Assembly (NCBI RefSeq): GCF_900111925.1
Contig: NZ_FOKA01000005.1
Coordinates: 1 to 64,000, forward strand
Reading direction: 5' to 3'
Length of the DNA stretch: 64,000 nt
Origin: Cellulomonas marina
GTDB lineage: Bacteria; Actinomycetota; Actinomycetes; Actinomycetales; Cellulomonadaceae
Under the pieces are notes generated by a model, which saw only the letters and a list, made by a program, of their open reading frames with translations, was not told where the DNA came from and ran no database searches. Positions 18,184 to 29,149 of the stretch are shown here, piece by piece. The position numbers and the translations under genes are program-made. Numbering within the stretch: the first letter of the stretch is position 1; the number at the start of each line of letters is the position of its first letter.

Positions 18184-21051
18184 GTGAGCGGCCCCACCCC
18201 GGTCGACGGCCTGCCCGGCGTCGACCCGCGGGACAGCCGCGTCCTGGACGTGCCGGCGGCGCCCGGCGACAGGGGCGGTGACGGGCCCGGTGACGCGGCG
18301 GGTGACGCGGCGGGCGACGCGACGGGTGAGACCCGGCGGTGGCACGTGCTCGACACCGCGGCGCGGCTGGCGGGGCTCGGCGTCGAGCCCGTCGGCACCC
18401 TGCTCGCCGTGCACGGCAACCCGACGTGGTCCTACCTGTGGCGGGCGCTGCTCGCACGCACGGTCGCGGACGCCGCGGCGGGCCGGCCGGCCTGGCGCGT
18501 CGTCGCCGTCGACCAGCTCGAGTTGGGCTTCTCCGAGCGCACGGGCCGCCGCCGGGACCTGGCGCAGCGGCTGGCGGACCTGTCCGCGCTGACCGACGCG
18601 CTGGGGCTCAGCGGGCCGGGGGCGACGGGCCCGGTCGTCACCGTGGGGCACGACTGGGGCGGGGTGGTCTCGCTCGGCTGGGCCGTGCGGCACCCCGAGG
18701 TGCTCGCGGGCGTCGTCACCCTCAACACGGCCGTGCACCACCCCCTCGGCGACCCGCTGCCCGCGCCGCTGCGGCTGGCGACCGCGCGCGGCGTGCTGGC
18801 GTCCGCGACCCGGCGGACCACCGCGTTCCTCGACGTCACGCTCGCGCTGGCCCGGCGTCCCCCGCTGCCCGACGAGGTGCGCGCCGCCTACCGCGCGCCC
18901 TACGCCGGACCCGCGGGCGGGCCGCACCGGCGCGACGGGATCGCCGGCTTCGTCGCCGACATCCCGGCCGACGCGACGCACCCCAGCCGGCCGGCCCTCG
19001 ACGAGATCGCGGACGGCGTCGCCCGGCTCACCGTGCCGGCGCTCGTGCTCTGGGGTCCCCGCGACCCCGTCTTCACCGAGCGCTACCTCGACGACCTCGT
19101 CGACCGGCTGCCGCACGCGCGCGTGCACCGCTACGTCGGCGCCGGTCACCTGCTGGCCGAGGAGGTGCCGTACGCGGACGCCGTGGCGGCGTTCGTCGCC
19201 GAGGAGGTGGCGCCGTCGGTCGCCCGCCCCGGACCGGCGGGGCCGTCCACCGCTGACCTCGCCGGCAGGACGGACGGCGGTGACGCGGCCGGTGCCGCCG
19301 CGCCCGCCGGCGCGCCCGCGCCCTTCGTCCCGCTCTGGCGCGCGCTCGACGAGCGGGCCGACGACGACGGGCCGGCCGTGCTCGACCTGTCGGTCCGACG
19401 GCGCGGCGCGCCGCTGACGGTGTCGTGGCGGCGGCTGGCGGGGACGGTCCGGGCGCTGGCCGCCGGGCTCGACGCGGCCGGCGTGCGTCGCGGCCAGCGC
19501 GTGCAGCTGCTGGTGCCGCCGGGGCCGACCCTCACCGCCCTGGTCTACGCCTGCCTGCGCCTCGGGGCCGTGGTCGTCGTGGCCGACGCCGGGCTGGGCG
19601 TGCGGGGGTTGTCGCGGGCCGTGCGCGCGTCCTGGCCGGACGTCCTCGTCGCCGCCGAGCCGGGCCTGCTGGCCGCCCGCGCGCTGGGGTGGCCGGGGCG
19701 GCGCGTGTCCGCGGTGGGGCTGCCCGCCGCGGCCCGGGCCGCGCTCGGCGTGGAGACGACGGTCGCCGGTCTCGTCGCCGTCGGGCGGGTCCGGCTGGCG
19801 GCCGGGCTGCCGCTGCCCGCGGAGCCCGGAGCCGACGACCCCGCGGCCGTGCTGCACACGTCCGGGTCCACGGGTCCGGCCAAGGGCGTGCGGTACACGC
19901 ACGGGCAGCTCGCGGCGATGCGGGACGTCGTGCGCGACCACTTCGGCATCGGGCCCCGGACGGGCCTCGTCACCGGGTTCGCGCCGTTCGCGCTGCTCGG
20001 GCCGGCGTTCGGCACGCGGTCCGTGACGCCGGTGATGGACGTGTCGGCGCCGCGGACGCTCACGGCGCGGGCGGTCGCCGACGCCGTGCGGGCCGCCGAC
20101 GGGCGGGTCGTGTTCCTCTCGCCCGCGGCGATCCGGAACGTCGTCGCCACCGCCGGGGAGCTGGGAGAGGCGGACCGGGAGGCCCTGGGTCGCGTGACGA
20201 CTTTCCTGTCGACGGGGGCCCCGATCGCCGAGCCGCTGCTCGCGGCGGCCGCCGCCCTCATGCCGGGCGCGGTCCCGCACACCCCCTACGGCATGACGGA
20301 GTGCCTGCTCGTCACGGACGTCACGCTCGAGGGCGTGCGCGCCGCGGCCGGCGCCCCCGACGGCGGCGTGTGCGTGGGCGTGCCGATCGGCCCCGCGCGC
20401 GTGCGGATCGCGCCGCTCGACGAGGGTGGCCGCGCGGTCGGTGCCGCCGCCACGACGCCGGGCGTCCTCGGGGAGGTCGTGGTCTCGGCCCCGCACCTCA
20501 AGGACGGCTACGACCGGCTCTGGCTGACCGACCGGGAGGCGGCGCGCGACGTGTCGGACGCGGAGGGCGCGCGGGTCGGGGCCGGTCCCCGCTGGCACCG
20601 GACGGGGGACGTCGGGCACCTCGACGACGAGGGCCGGCTGTGGATCGAGGGCCGGCTGGCCCACGTGCTGACGACGGCCGTCGGGCCGGTCGCGCCCGTG
20701 GCGGCGGAGACCGCCGCCGAGACCGTACCCGGGGTGCGGCGGGCGGCGCTCGTCGGCGTCGGGCCAGCCGGCGTGCAGGTGCCCGTCGTCGTCGTCGAGC
20801 CGGAGGCCGGATCGTCGCTGGCGCGCTCGCGGACCGGTCCGCTGCGCGGTCGGTCCCCGCTGGCGCCGGCGGAGCTCGTCGCCGCCGTGCGCGCCGCCGT
20901 CGGGCCGGACCGCGCCGGCGTGCCGGTGGTCGCCGTGCTCGTCGCCGACACGCTGCCGACCGACGTGCGGCACAACTCGAAGGTCGACCGCGCGCGGCTC
21001 GCGGCGTGGGCGGCCCGGGTGCTCGCGGGCGACCCGGTGCGCCGGCCGTGA
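18184..21051 (+). CDS. oleBC: OleBC fusion: beta-lactone decarboxylase plus beta-lactone synthetase
   Basis: 955 residues. Residues 50-355 are an alpha/beta hydrolase of the haloalkane-dehalogenase type. The oxyanion segment is [10 protein letters not shown], the nucleophile is Asp157 in GHDWGG, and the late histidine lies in VGAGHLL near 320. Residues 375-955 are an AMP-forming ligase fold with a P-loop [12 protein letters not shown] near 556, the PYGMTE segment and a C-terminal HNSKVDR lysine. OleC turns the beta-hydroxy acid into a beta-lactone; OleB removes CO2 to leave the alkene. The N-terminal 50 residues are low in complexity (Gly-Asp-Ala repeats). Such OleBC fusions are known in actinobacteria. 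The start is GTG, 40 bases after oleA. Confidence 0.9.
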   Translation: MSGPTPVDGLPGVDPRDSRVLDVPAAPGDRGGDGPGDAAGDAAGDATGETRRWHVLDTAARLAGLGVEPVGTLLAVHGNPTWSYLWRALLARTVADAAAGRPAWRVVAVDQLELGFSERTGRRRDLAQRLADLSALTDALGLSGPGATGPVVTVGHDWGGVVSLGWAVRHPEVLAGVVTLNTAVHHPLGDPLPAPLRLATARGVLASATRRTTAFLDVTLALARRPPLPDEVRAAYRAPYAGPAGGPHRRDGIAGFVADIPADATHPSRPALDEIADGVARLTVPALVLWGPRDPVFTERYLDDLVDRLPHARVHRYVGAGHLLAEEVPYADAVAAFVAEEVAPSVARPGPAGPSTADLAGRTDGGDAAGAAAPAGAPAPFVPLWRALDERADDDGPAVLDLSVRRRGAPLTVSWRRLAGTVRALAAGLDAAGVRRGQRVQLLVPPGPTLTALVYACLRLGAVVVVADAGLGVRGLSRAVRASWPDVLVAAEPGLLAARALGWPGRRVSAVGLPAAARAALGVETTVAGLVAVGRVRLAAGLPLPAEPGADDPAAVLHTSGSTGPAKGVRYTHGQLAAMRDVVRDHFGIGPRTGLVTGFAPFALLGPAFGTRSVTPVMDVSAPRTLTARAVADAVRAADGRVVFLSPAAIRNVVATAGELGEADREALGRVTTFLSTGAPIAEPLLAAAAALMPGAVPHTPYGMTECLLVTDVTLEGVRAAAGAPDGGVCVGVPIGPARVRIAPLDEGGRAVGAAATTPGVLGEVVVSAPHLKDGYDRLWLTDREAARDVSDAEGARVGAGPRWHRTGDVGHLDDEGRLWIEGRLAHVLTTAVGPVAPVAAETAAETVPGVRRAALVGVGPAGVQVPVVVVEPEAGSSLARSRTGPLRGRSPLAPAELVAAVRAAVGPDRAGVPVVAVLVADTLPTDVRHNSKVDRARLAAWAARVLAGDPVRRP

Positions 21052-22022
21052 ACGGGACCGTCCTCGTCACGGGGGCCAGCGGCTTCCTCGGCCGCGCGAC
21101 GGCCGGGGCGCTGCTGACGGCGGGGTACGCGGTGCGCACCCTGCAGCGGCGGCCCGGCGGGGTGCCGGGGGCCGACGACGTGCTCGGCTCGGTCACGGAC
21201 CCGGCGGCGCTCGCGCGGGCCGTCGACGGGGTGGACGCCGTGGTGCACCTGGCGGCCAAGGTGTCGCTGGCCGGGGACCCCGCGCAGTTCGCCGCGGTGA
21301 ACGTCGGCGGGACGCGGGCGCTGCTCGACGCCGCCCGGGACGCCGGCGTGCGGGACGTCGTGCACGTCTCGTCGCCGTCCGTCGCGCACGCAGGGACGGC
21401 GCTCGTCGGGGTCGACGCGGGACCGGCCGACCCGGTGGGCGCCCGGGGGGAGTACGCGCGGACCAAGGCCGCCGCCGAGCGGCTGGCGCTCGCGGCCGAC
21501 GGGCCGGACCTGCGGGTGGTGGCGGTCCGCCCCCACCTCGTCTGGGGGCCCGGCGACCCGCAGCTCGTCGCGCGGGTCCTCGACCGGGCGGCCCGGGGCC
21601 GCCTCCCGCTGCTCGACCACGGCACCGCGCTCGTCGACTCCACGTACGTCGACAACGCCGCCGACGCCTTCGTCGCCGCGCTGCGGCGCCTGGACGTGAC
21701 CCATGGGCAGGCCTACGTCGTCACCAACGGGGAGCCGCGCACGATCGCCGACCTGCTCGGCGGCATGTGCCGGGCCGCCGGCGTCCGCGAGCCGCGATGG
21801 AGCGTGCCGGCCGGGGCCGCCCGTGCCGCGGGCGCGCTCGTCGAGGCCGTCTGGGCGCGCCGCCCGGGGACCGACGAGCCGCCGATGACCCGGTTCCTGG
21901 CGGAGCAGCTCTCGACGGCGCACTGGTTCGACCAGCGCCGCACCCGCGCCGACCTGGCGTGGACCCCCGCCGTGACCGTCGACGAGGGGCTGGACCGTCT
22001 CGCGCACGCGGTGCGAGGCTGA
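21048..22022 (+). CDS. oleD: OleD: NADPH-dependent 2-alkyl-3-keto acid reductase
   Basis: 324 residues, extended short-chain dehydrogenase/reductase. The nucleotide-binding motif TGASGFLG is at the N-terminus, the active-site serines are in HVSSPS, and the YxxxK motif (YARTK) is near 135-139. It reduces the OleA product to the beta-hydroxy acid used by OleC. The GTG start overlaps the oleBC stop as GTGA, so the two are coupled. Together with oleA and oleBC this gives a full set for long-chain olefin formation, with products probably in the membrane. Confidence 0.9.
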   Translation: MNGTVLVTGASGFLGRATAGALLTAGYAVRTLQRRPGGVPGADDVLGSVTDPAALARAVDGVDAVVHLAAKVSLAGDPAQFAAVNVGGTRALLDAARDAGVRDVVHVSSPSVAHAGTALVGVDAGPADPVGARGEYARTKAAAERLALAADGPDLRVVAVRPHLVWGPGDPQLVARVLDRAARGRLPLLDHGTALVDSTYVDNAADAFVAALRRLDVTHGQAYVVTNGEPRTIADLLGGMCRAAGVREPRWSVPAGAARAAGALVEAVWARRPGTDEPPMTRFLAEQLSTAHWFDQRRTRADLAWTPAVTVDEGLDRLAHAVRG

Positions 22023-22026
22023 CGAC

Positions 22027-22494
22027 GTGGCAGCTTTGCGCCGCACGCCCCGACCGTCCCTGACCGTCCCGGCCGCCGTCCTCGCCGTCGCCGCCGCTGC
22101 CGCCGTCGCCGGCTGCACGGGCGGCACGACGGCGTGGGCGGTCGACGGTCCGCTCGTCGTGTCCGCGGGGAGCAGCGAGGACGGCATGACCGCGATCGTC
22201 AGCGGCACGGTCGCCTACGACGGGACGTGCCTGACCCTCGACGGGTACCCGGTGGTGTGGCCCGAGGGGACCCGCTGGGACGCGGACGCCGAGGCCGTCG
22301 TCCTGTCCGGCGGGGCGCGGGCCGCTGTCGGGGACGCCGTCGAGGGCGGGGGCGGCTACCTGCAGGTCGTCAGCATGCTGCCGGAGGGCACGGACCCCGC
22401 GGCCGGACGGCTGCTCCAGGAGTGCGGCCGCAGCACGGGCGAGGTCGCCTTCTTCAACCTGGGCTCGCGCCCCACCGTCCCCGCCGCGGGCTGA
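22027..22494 (+). CDS. Putative lipoprotein of unknown function
   Basis: 155 residues from GTG. A basic start (RRTPRPS), a hydrophobic Ala/Val stretch and the lipobox VAGC near residue 29 mark a secreted lipoprotein anchored through its cysteine. The mature part has beta-type alternation and two cysteines (in GTCLTLDG and LQECGRS) that may pair. It starts four bases after oleD, so it may be co-transcribed, but no link to olefin synthesis is known to me. The last codons lie inside the left arm of a strong terminator hairpin. Confidence 0.7.
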   Translation: MAALRRTPRPSLTVPAAVLAVAAAAAVAGCTGGTTAWAVDGPLVVSAGSSEDGMTAIVSGTVAYDGTCLTLDGYPVVWPEGTRWDADAEAVVLSGGARAAVGDAVEGGGGYLQVVSMLPEGTDPAAGRLLQECGRSTGEVAFFNLGSRPTVPAAG

Positions 22495-22510
22495 GCGACG
22501 GCGGGGACGG
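22475..22510. terminator. Strong hairpin terminator spanning the lipoprotein stop codon
   Basis: A perfect 12-bp stem (22475-22486 with 22499-22510) encloses a 12-base loop that contains the TGA stop of the lipoprotein gene. It lies between converging genes and could end both the ole operon and, from the other side, the TipA-like gene. Confidence 0.8.
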
Positions 22511-22536
22511 CGGGCGAGCCGACCGGCGGAGCCGCG

Positions 22537-23409
22537 TCAGTCACCGGCGGCCTCGAGGCGGTCGGCGTTGGCCATGACCGCGTCGTGCACCCACCGCGCG
22601 AGACCGGGCGCCCGGTCGTCGTAGTGCCGGGTGAAGCGCTCGTCGGCCAGGTACATCTCCGCCAGGGCGCGGTGCATGCCCGGGGAGCAGTCGTAGTGGA
22701 CCTCGATGCTGCGCCGGTGCCGCTCCGCCAGGGCCGTGCCCTCCGCGGAGGCGGGGTCGACGCCCGCGGTGAGGGCGGCGGCGAGGTCTGCCTCCAGCGC
22801 CTCGTTCTCCTCCTTCACGCGCGTCCAGTCGGCGATGGTGAGGCGGGCGGTGCGCTCGCGGCTCTGCCGCCAGGCGTCCGTGTCCCCCCAGCGCTGCTCG
22901 GCCTCGGCGGCGTAGGCCTCGTCGTAGCCGTCGCCGAAGAGCTCCCGCAGCTCCTCGGTCGTGGCAGGTCGATCCGTCATCCCGTGCTCCGTTCCTCGTG
23001 CCTGCTCGTGCGGCGTCCCACTCGACCCCTCACGAGCCAGGGCACGGTCCAGGGCGTCGGCGAGCGCGTGCAGCTCGTCGAGCCGGTCGGCGACCACGGC
23101 CCGCCGGCGGCGCAGGTGCGCCACCCGCTCGTCCCCGTCGGCGTCCAGCAGCCGGGCGACCTCGTCGAGGCCGAACCCGAGCCGCCGGTGGACGACGACC
23201 GCCGCGAGCCGGGCGACGTCGTCGTCCGTGTAGAGGCGGTAGCCGGCCGTGCTGCGCCCCGAGGGCACGAGCAGCCCGATCGCGTCGTAGTGGTGCAGCG
23301 TGCGCACCGTGACGCCGGAGACGTCCGCCACCTGGCCCACCGTGCGCAGGGTGCGCGCGGGGGAGCCGGCTGTGGTGCCGGTGCCGTGCAGGGACGGGGT
23401 CGTGGTCAT
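22537..23409 (-). CDS. MerR-family regulator with TipA-type drug-binding domain
   Basis: 290 residues. The MerR helix-turn-helix is at about 22-60 (RTVGQVADVSGVTVRTLHHYDAIGLL), followed by the coiled dimerisation helix to about 125. From about residue 145 comes a TipAS domain: DGYDEAYAAEAEQRWGDTDAW and, later, a HYDCSPGMHRALAEMYLADERFTRHYD region. TipAL of Streptomyces binds thiopeptide antibiotics through this domain and switches on its target promoters. An internal ATG near residue 143 could give the short TipAS form alone, as in Streptomyces. No efflux gene is adjacent; acs lies upstream on the same strand. Confidence 0.88.
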   Translation of the reverse strand: MTTTPSLHGTGTTAGSPARTLRTVGQVADVSGVTVRTLHHYDAIGLLVPSGRSTAGYRLYTDDDVARLAAVVVHRRLGFGLDEVARLLDADGDERVAHLRRRRAVVADRLDELHALADALDRALAREGSSGTPHEQARGTEHGMTDRPATTEELRELFGDGYDEAYAAEAEQRWGDTDAWRQSRERTARLTIADWTRVKEENEALEADLAAALTAGVDPASAEGTALAERHRRSIEVHYDCSPGMHRALAEMYLADERFTRHYDDRAPGLARWVHDAVMANADRLEAAGD

Positions 23410-23468
23410 GGCACGAGCCTGCGGCCTGACGCCGCGTGAGGGTCAAGCCCCCACGCGGCGCCCGCGCG

Positions 23469-25469
<2,001 letters not shown>

Positions 25470-25603
25470 GTCAGGGCCTCCTGCAGCGGCATCGGTGCTG
25501 GTGGAACGTCTGCAGACCCTAGACCGCCGACGGGCGCGCGGGCGAGCCTCCGGGCGGGGGAACGCCGAGAAGAACCGCCGTGCTTCTGGTGCGGCCCGTG
25601 GGC

Positions 25604-25688
25604 GTCGTGCCTGCGTCGTGCCTGCGTCGTGCCTGCGTCGTGCCTGCGTCGTGCCTGCGTCGTGCCTGCGTCGTGCCTGCGTCGTGCC
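25604..25688. repeat. Tandem array of an 11-bp repeat upstream of acs
   Basis: GTCGTGCCTGC is repeated seven times without a change (25604-25680) and followed by eight bases of an eighth copy. The period is close to one turn of B-DNA, so every copy faces the same side. It lies in the 234-base gap between the acs start and the stop of the membrane-protein gene. It could bind a protein cooperatively, or it may be a neutral repeat that changes in number. It has no spacers and is not a CRISPR array. Confidence 0.9.
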
Positions 25689-25703
25689 GGGCCCGTGCGC
25701 CGG

Positions 25704-26672
25704 TCAGCGGCGGACGGGGCCGCCGGGGTGGTGGCGCTCGCGGAAGACCCCGAGCCGGTACCCGCGTCGCCGCGTCGCGGCGGCCGTGAGCCCCCCGACG
25801 AGCACCAGCAGCCCGGCGACGAGGACCGTGCCGGACGTGGCCGAGACGAGGGACTCGAGCACCGTCGGGCGCCAGGTGCCCCAGGACCACCAGCCCAGCA
25901 CCTCCGTCCGGGCGATCCCGGGCGCGACGAGCGCGAACCCGCCCGCGACCGCCAGGAGCAGGCCGGCCGCGACGGGCACGGCGGCGGACCAGGTCGCGAG
26001 CCCGACGACCGCCGCCGCGAGCAGGGCGCCGGCCGCCAGGCACGCGATGCCCAGCACGTCGGGGGCGCCGATCCCGACCGCGAGCACCCGGCCCTGCCCG
26101 ACGACGAGGAGCCCGGCCACGACGGGGGCGAGGACGAGCCCGAGCAGCACGCCGAGGACGTGCCGGCCGACGCTCGCCGACCGGGGCGGGTCGGGGTCCG
26201 GGAAGAGGCCGGGCTCCGTCGCCCGCGTCGGGGTGCCCATCACAGGCAGGGGCGTCGCGTCGTCGTCGGCGGCCCAGGGCGCGCGGGAGCCGGGGGTGGA
26301 TGCGGTGGCGTCGCGCTCGGCGGCCGACCGGTCGGCGGCCGGCGCGGGTGTCGTGGCCGGCGCGGGCGGCGTGACCGGCGCGAGCGGCGTGACCGGCGCG
26401 GTGGATGCGGTCGGCGGGCCCGCCGTCGCCGCTCCGGCCGGGACGGAGCCGGACGGCCCGGGCTCGGGCGGGGGGACGGGTGCGCCGCGGACCACGGCGT
26501 GCCGGCCGGTGATGGCGCCGGGCTCCTCCGGTGCCGGTGCCGGTGCCGGTGCCGGTGCCGATGCCGATGCGGTGCCGGCCCGCGCCTCGTCGGGGGCGCG
26601 CGCTCCGTCCGGCACCTCGTCGTCGCGGCGCCAGGGGTGGCGGGGGTCGGGCGTCCTCGCGTCAGCCGTCAT
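25704..26672 (-). CDS. Membrane protein with long Pro/Ala-rich cytosolic head
   Basis: 322 residues. Residues 1-165 are low-complexity Ala, Pro, Thr and Asp, including an Ala-Pro run encoded by five tandem GGTGCC units (26530-26559). Four hydrophobic helices follow (about 170-190, 205-225, 230-250 and 275-300), ending in an Arg-rich tail, RRRGYRLGVFRERHHP. No enzymatic motif is seen. It lies four bases from the FNT channel gene and upstream of acs on the same strand. Function unknown. Confidence 0.65.
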   Translation of the reverse strand: MTADARTPDPRHPWRRDDEVPDGARAPDEARAGTASASAPAPAPAPAPEEPGAITGRHAVVRGAPVPPPEPGPSGSVPAGAATAGPPTASTAPVTPLAPVTPPAPATTPAPAADRSAAERDATASTPGSRAPWAADDDATPLPVMGTPTRATEPGLFPDPDPPRSASVGRHVLGVLLGLVLAPVVAGLLVVGQGRVLAVGIGAPDVLGIACLAAGALLAAAVVGLATWSAAVPVAAGLLLAVAGGFALVAPGIARTEVLGWWSWGTWRPTVLESLVSATSGTVLVAGLLVLVGGLTAAATRRRGYRLGVFRERHHPGGPVRR

Positions 26673-26676
26673 GACC

Positions 26677-27555
26677 TCACGCTAGTGCGGCGTCGAGGCG
26701 CTCCTCGTCGGGCACGCCGCCGGCGGTCGCTCCCGCACCCGACCGGGCAGCCGTCCCAGCACCCGTCCCTGCGCGCTTGGGCAGCGAACCGACGGCGTAG
26801 GCGGCCCCGACGATCACCGCTCCGCCGATGGTGTTGCCCAGCCCGACCAGCAGCATGTTGCGTGCGAAGGCCCCGAGGGTCACGCCGGGGACGTCGCCGA
26901 GGACGCCCAGGGACAGCGCGGTCATGTTGGCGACGACGTGCTCGAAGCCCGAGGTGATGAACACCATGACGCAGGCGAAGACGACCGCGATGCGCGCGCC
27001 CTCGCTCGTCAGCCGCGCCGCCATCCACACGGCGAGGCAGACCATGACGTTGCAGAGGATGCCGCGCGTGAGGAGCTGCAGGTCCGTCTCGCTCGTCTTG
27101 TGGGCCAGCACGGCCGTGAGCGCTCCGCCGGCGGGCGTGTCGGGCGCCATGAGGCCGGACAGGTGCACGACGACGGACCAGACCACGGCGCCGGCGAGGT
27201 TGCCCAGCATCGTGGCCAGGAGCACCACCGCGGCGCGGCCCCAGCGGACCGTGCGCGCGAGCCCGCCCTGGGTGAGCACCATCATCGCCGAGGTCGCCAG
27301 CTCGCCGCCGCCGATGACGACGACCGTGAGCGCGACGCCGAACACGAGCCCCTGCACGAGCGGGGCCAACGGCGCGAGCACGGAGCCCTCGACCCGGAGG
27401 GGTCCGCCGGCGGTCAGCATGATGACGACCCCGATGCCGACCCATGCGCCGGCCAGGGCCGACCGGACGGCGAACACGGCGGGGCGGGCGAGCAGGGCGG
27501 ACTTCTCGGCGGCGGCCGCGGCCTGGGCGGCGACGGCCTCGGGGATCGTGAGCAC
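26677..27555 (-). CDS. Formate/nitrite transporter (FNT) family channel
   Basis: 292 residues from a GTG that begins VLTIPEAVAAQ and has GGGGA close upstream; an earlier GTG at 27663 adds 36 low-complexity residues and lacks a binding site. Six helices are readable, with the FNT signature GFEHVVANM in the second half and the broken-helix segments GGGELATSAMM and VGLGNTIGG. FNT pentamers pass small monovalent anions such as formate, nitrite or hydrosulfide. Specificity cannot be chosen from sequence. The C-terminal tail is Gly/Ala-rich. Confidence 0.88.
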   Translation of the reverse strand: MLTIPEAVAAQAAAAAEKSALLARPAVFAVRSALAGAWVGIGVVIMLTAGGPLRVEGSVLAPLAPLVQGLVFGVALTVVVIGGGELATSAMMVLTQGGLARTVRWGRAAVVLLATMLGNLAGAVVWSVVVHLSGLMAPDTPAGGALTAVLAHKTSETDLQLLTRGILCNVMVCLAVWMAARLTSEGARIAVVFACVMVFITSGFEHVVANMTALSLGVLGDVPGVTLGAFARNMLLVGLGNTIGGAVIVGAAYAVGSLPKRAGTGAGTAARSGAGATAGGVPDEERLDAALA

Positions 27556-27675
27556 GTCCCCAGGATCGACGTCGCGAGGGGCGCGGCCGTGGGACGAAAG
27601 GCCATCAGGGCGCGGTCGTCGTGCTGGCAGGTCGCACCGAGCGGCGTCCCTCGTGGGGCTCACCGGACGGGGCCG

Positions 27676-29079
27676 TCAGGACGGCCGCTCGGCGTGGGCG
27701 CGCGCCGCCTTCTCGACCGCACCGGCGACGACCTCGGACACGTCCGGGTGGAACACGCTCGGCACGATGTAGGTCGGGTTGAGCTCGTCCTCGGTGACGA
27801 CCGAGGCCAGGGCCCGCGCCGCCGCCAGCAGCATCTCGTCGGTGACGGTGCTGGACTGCGCGTCGAGCAGCCCGCGGAAGACGCCGGGGAACGCCAGCAC
27901 GTTGTTGATCTGGTTGGCGAAGTCCGAGCGTCCGGTCCCGACGACCGCGGCGTGCTGCGCGGCCTCGTCGGGGTCGATCTCCGGGCGCGGGTTGGCCATG
28001 GCGAAGACGATCGAGTCCGCGGCCATGGTCGCGACGTCGTCGCCGGTCAGGATGTCCGCGGCGCTCACGCCGATGAACACGTCGGCACCGGCCAGCGCCC
28101 CGACGAGCGTGCCCGTCACGCCGCGCGGGTTGGTGTGCTCGGCCGTCCACCGCAGCGACTCGGCGAGCCCTGGCCGGTCGGGGTGCACGACGCCGTCGAT
28201 GTCGGCGACGACCACGTCGCGGGCCCCCGCGGCCAGCAGCAGCCGCAGCACCGCGGTCCCGGCCGCACCCGCACCCGAGAGCACGATCCGCACGTCCTCG
28301 ATCGCCTTGCCCACCACCCGCAGCGCGTTGGTGAGGGCCGCGACGACGACGATGGCCGTGCCGTGCTGGTCGTCATGGAACACGGGGATGTCGAGACGCT
28401 CGCGCAGCCGCCGCTCGATCTCGAAGCACCGCGGCGCGGAGATGTCCTCGAGGTTGATGCCGGCGAACACCGGCGCGATGGCCACGACCGTGTCGACGAT
28501 CTCGTCGACGTCCGTGGTGTCCAGGGCGATGGGGAAGGCGTCGATCCCCGCGAACCGCTTGAAGAGCGCTGCCTTGCCCTCCATGACCGGCAGCGAGGCC
28601 AGCGGCCCGATGTCCCCCAGGCCGAGCACCGCCGTCCCGTCGGTGACCACCGCGACCGTGTTCCGCTTGATGGTGAGCCGGCGGGCGTCCTCCGGCCGCG
28701 CGGCGATGGCCTGGCAGACCCTCGCGACGCCCGGGGTGTAGGCCATCGAGAGGTCGTCGCGGTTCCGCAGCGGCACCTTGCTCTCCACCGACAGCTTGCC
28801 GCCGAGGTGCAGGAGGAACGTGCGGTCGCTGACGCGGGAGACGGTGACGCCGGCGATGCCGCGCAGCGCCTCGACGATCTCCGCCGCGTGGTCCTCGCCG
28901 CGCGTGGCGCACGTGACGTCGACGGTCATGTGCTCGTGGCCCGACGCGGTGACGTCGAGCGCTGTGACGATCCCGCCGGCGCGCTCGATCGTCGTCGTGA
29001 GCTCGCTGACCAGCGTCGGTCGCGGCGGCACCTCCAGGCGGGCGGTGATGGACGAGGACACGCTCGGGGCTGCGACCAT
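27676..29079 (-). CDS. Malic enzyme with N-terminal ACT domain
   Basis: 467 residues. Residues 20-95 form an ACT-type domain, which in other enzymes binds small regulatory ligands. The malic-enzyme body follows: [20 protein letters not shown] with the catalytic tyrosine, the lysine in [12 protein letters not shown], the metal-binding [18 protein letters not shown] segment and DDQHGTA, then an NAD(P) loop [14 protein letters not shown]. It converts malate to pyruvate and CO2 with reduction of NAD(P). The long open frame upstream of the ATG is antisense to the next gene. It lies 120 bases before the FNT gene on the same strand. Confidence 0.93.
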   Translation of the reverse strand: MVAAPSVSSSITARLEVPPRPTLVSELTTTIERAGGIVTALDVTASGHEHMTVDVTCATRGEDHAAEIVEALRGIAGVTVSRVSDRTFLLHLGGKLSVESKVPLRNRDDLSMAYTPGVARVCQAIAARPEDARRLTIKRNTVAVVTDGTAVLGLGDIGPLASLPVMEGKAALFKRFAGIDAFPIALDTTDVDEIVDTVVAIAPVFAGINLEDISAPRCFEIERRLRERLDIPVFHDDQHGTAIVVVAALTNALRVVGKAIEDVRIVLSGAGAAGTAVLRLLLAAGARDVVVADIDGVVHPDRPGLAESLRWTAEHTNPRGVTGTLVGALAGADVFIGVSAADILTGDDVATMAADSIVFAMANPRPEIDPDEAAQHAAVVGTGRSDFANQINNVLAFPGVFRGLLDAQSSTVTDEMLLAAARALASVVTEDELNPTYIVPSVFHPDVSEVVAGAVEKAARAHAERPS

Positions 29080-29149
29080 CGCGCCATCGTGGCACCGCGG
29101 TCCCGCGGCGTCCCCCGCACGCGCCGGGCGCGTCTGGCAGGCTCGCGCG

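Noticed and set aside
18112-20973. A 953-codon minus-strand frame opposite oleBC
   Set aside because: It has no recognisable domain and lies wholly antisense to OleBC, whose catalytic motifs are clear.
25604-25688. CRISPR array
   Set aside because: The repeats are 11 bp with no spacers, and there are no cas genes in the window.
25580-25789. Short plus-strand frame coding Cys-Leu-Arg-Arg-Ala-Cys-Val-Val-Pro repeats
   Set aside because: It is only the translation of the 11-bp tandem repeat, with no start signal or homologue.
26530-26570. GGTGCC hexamer run as a regulatory repeat
   Set aside because: It lies inside the coding region of the membrane protein and simply encodes its Ala-Pro tail.
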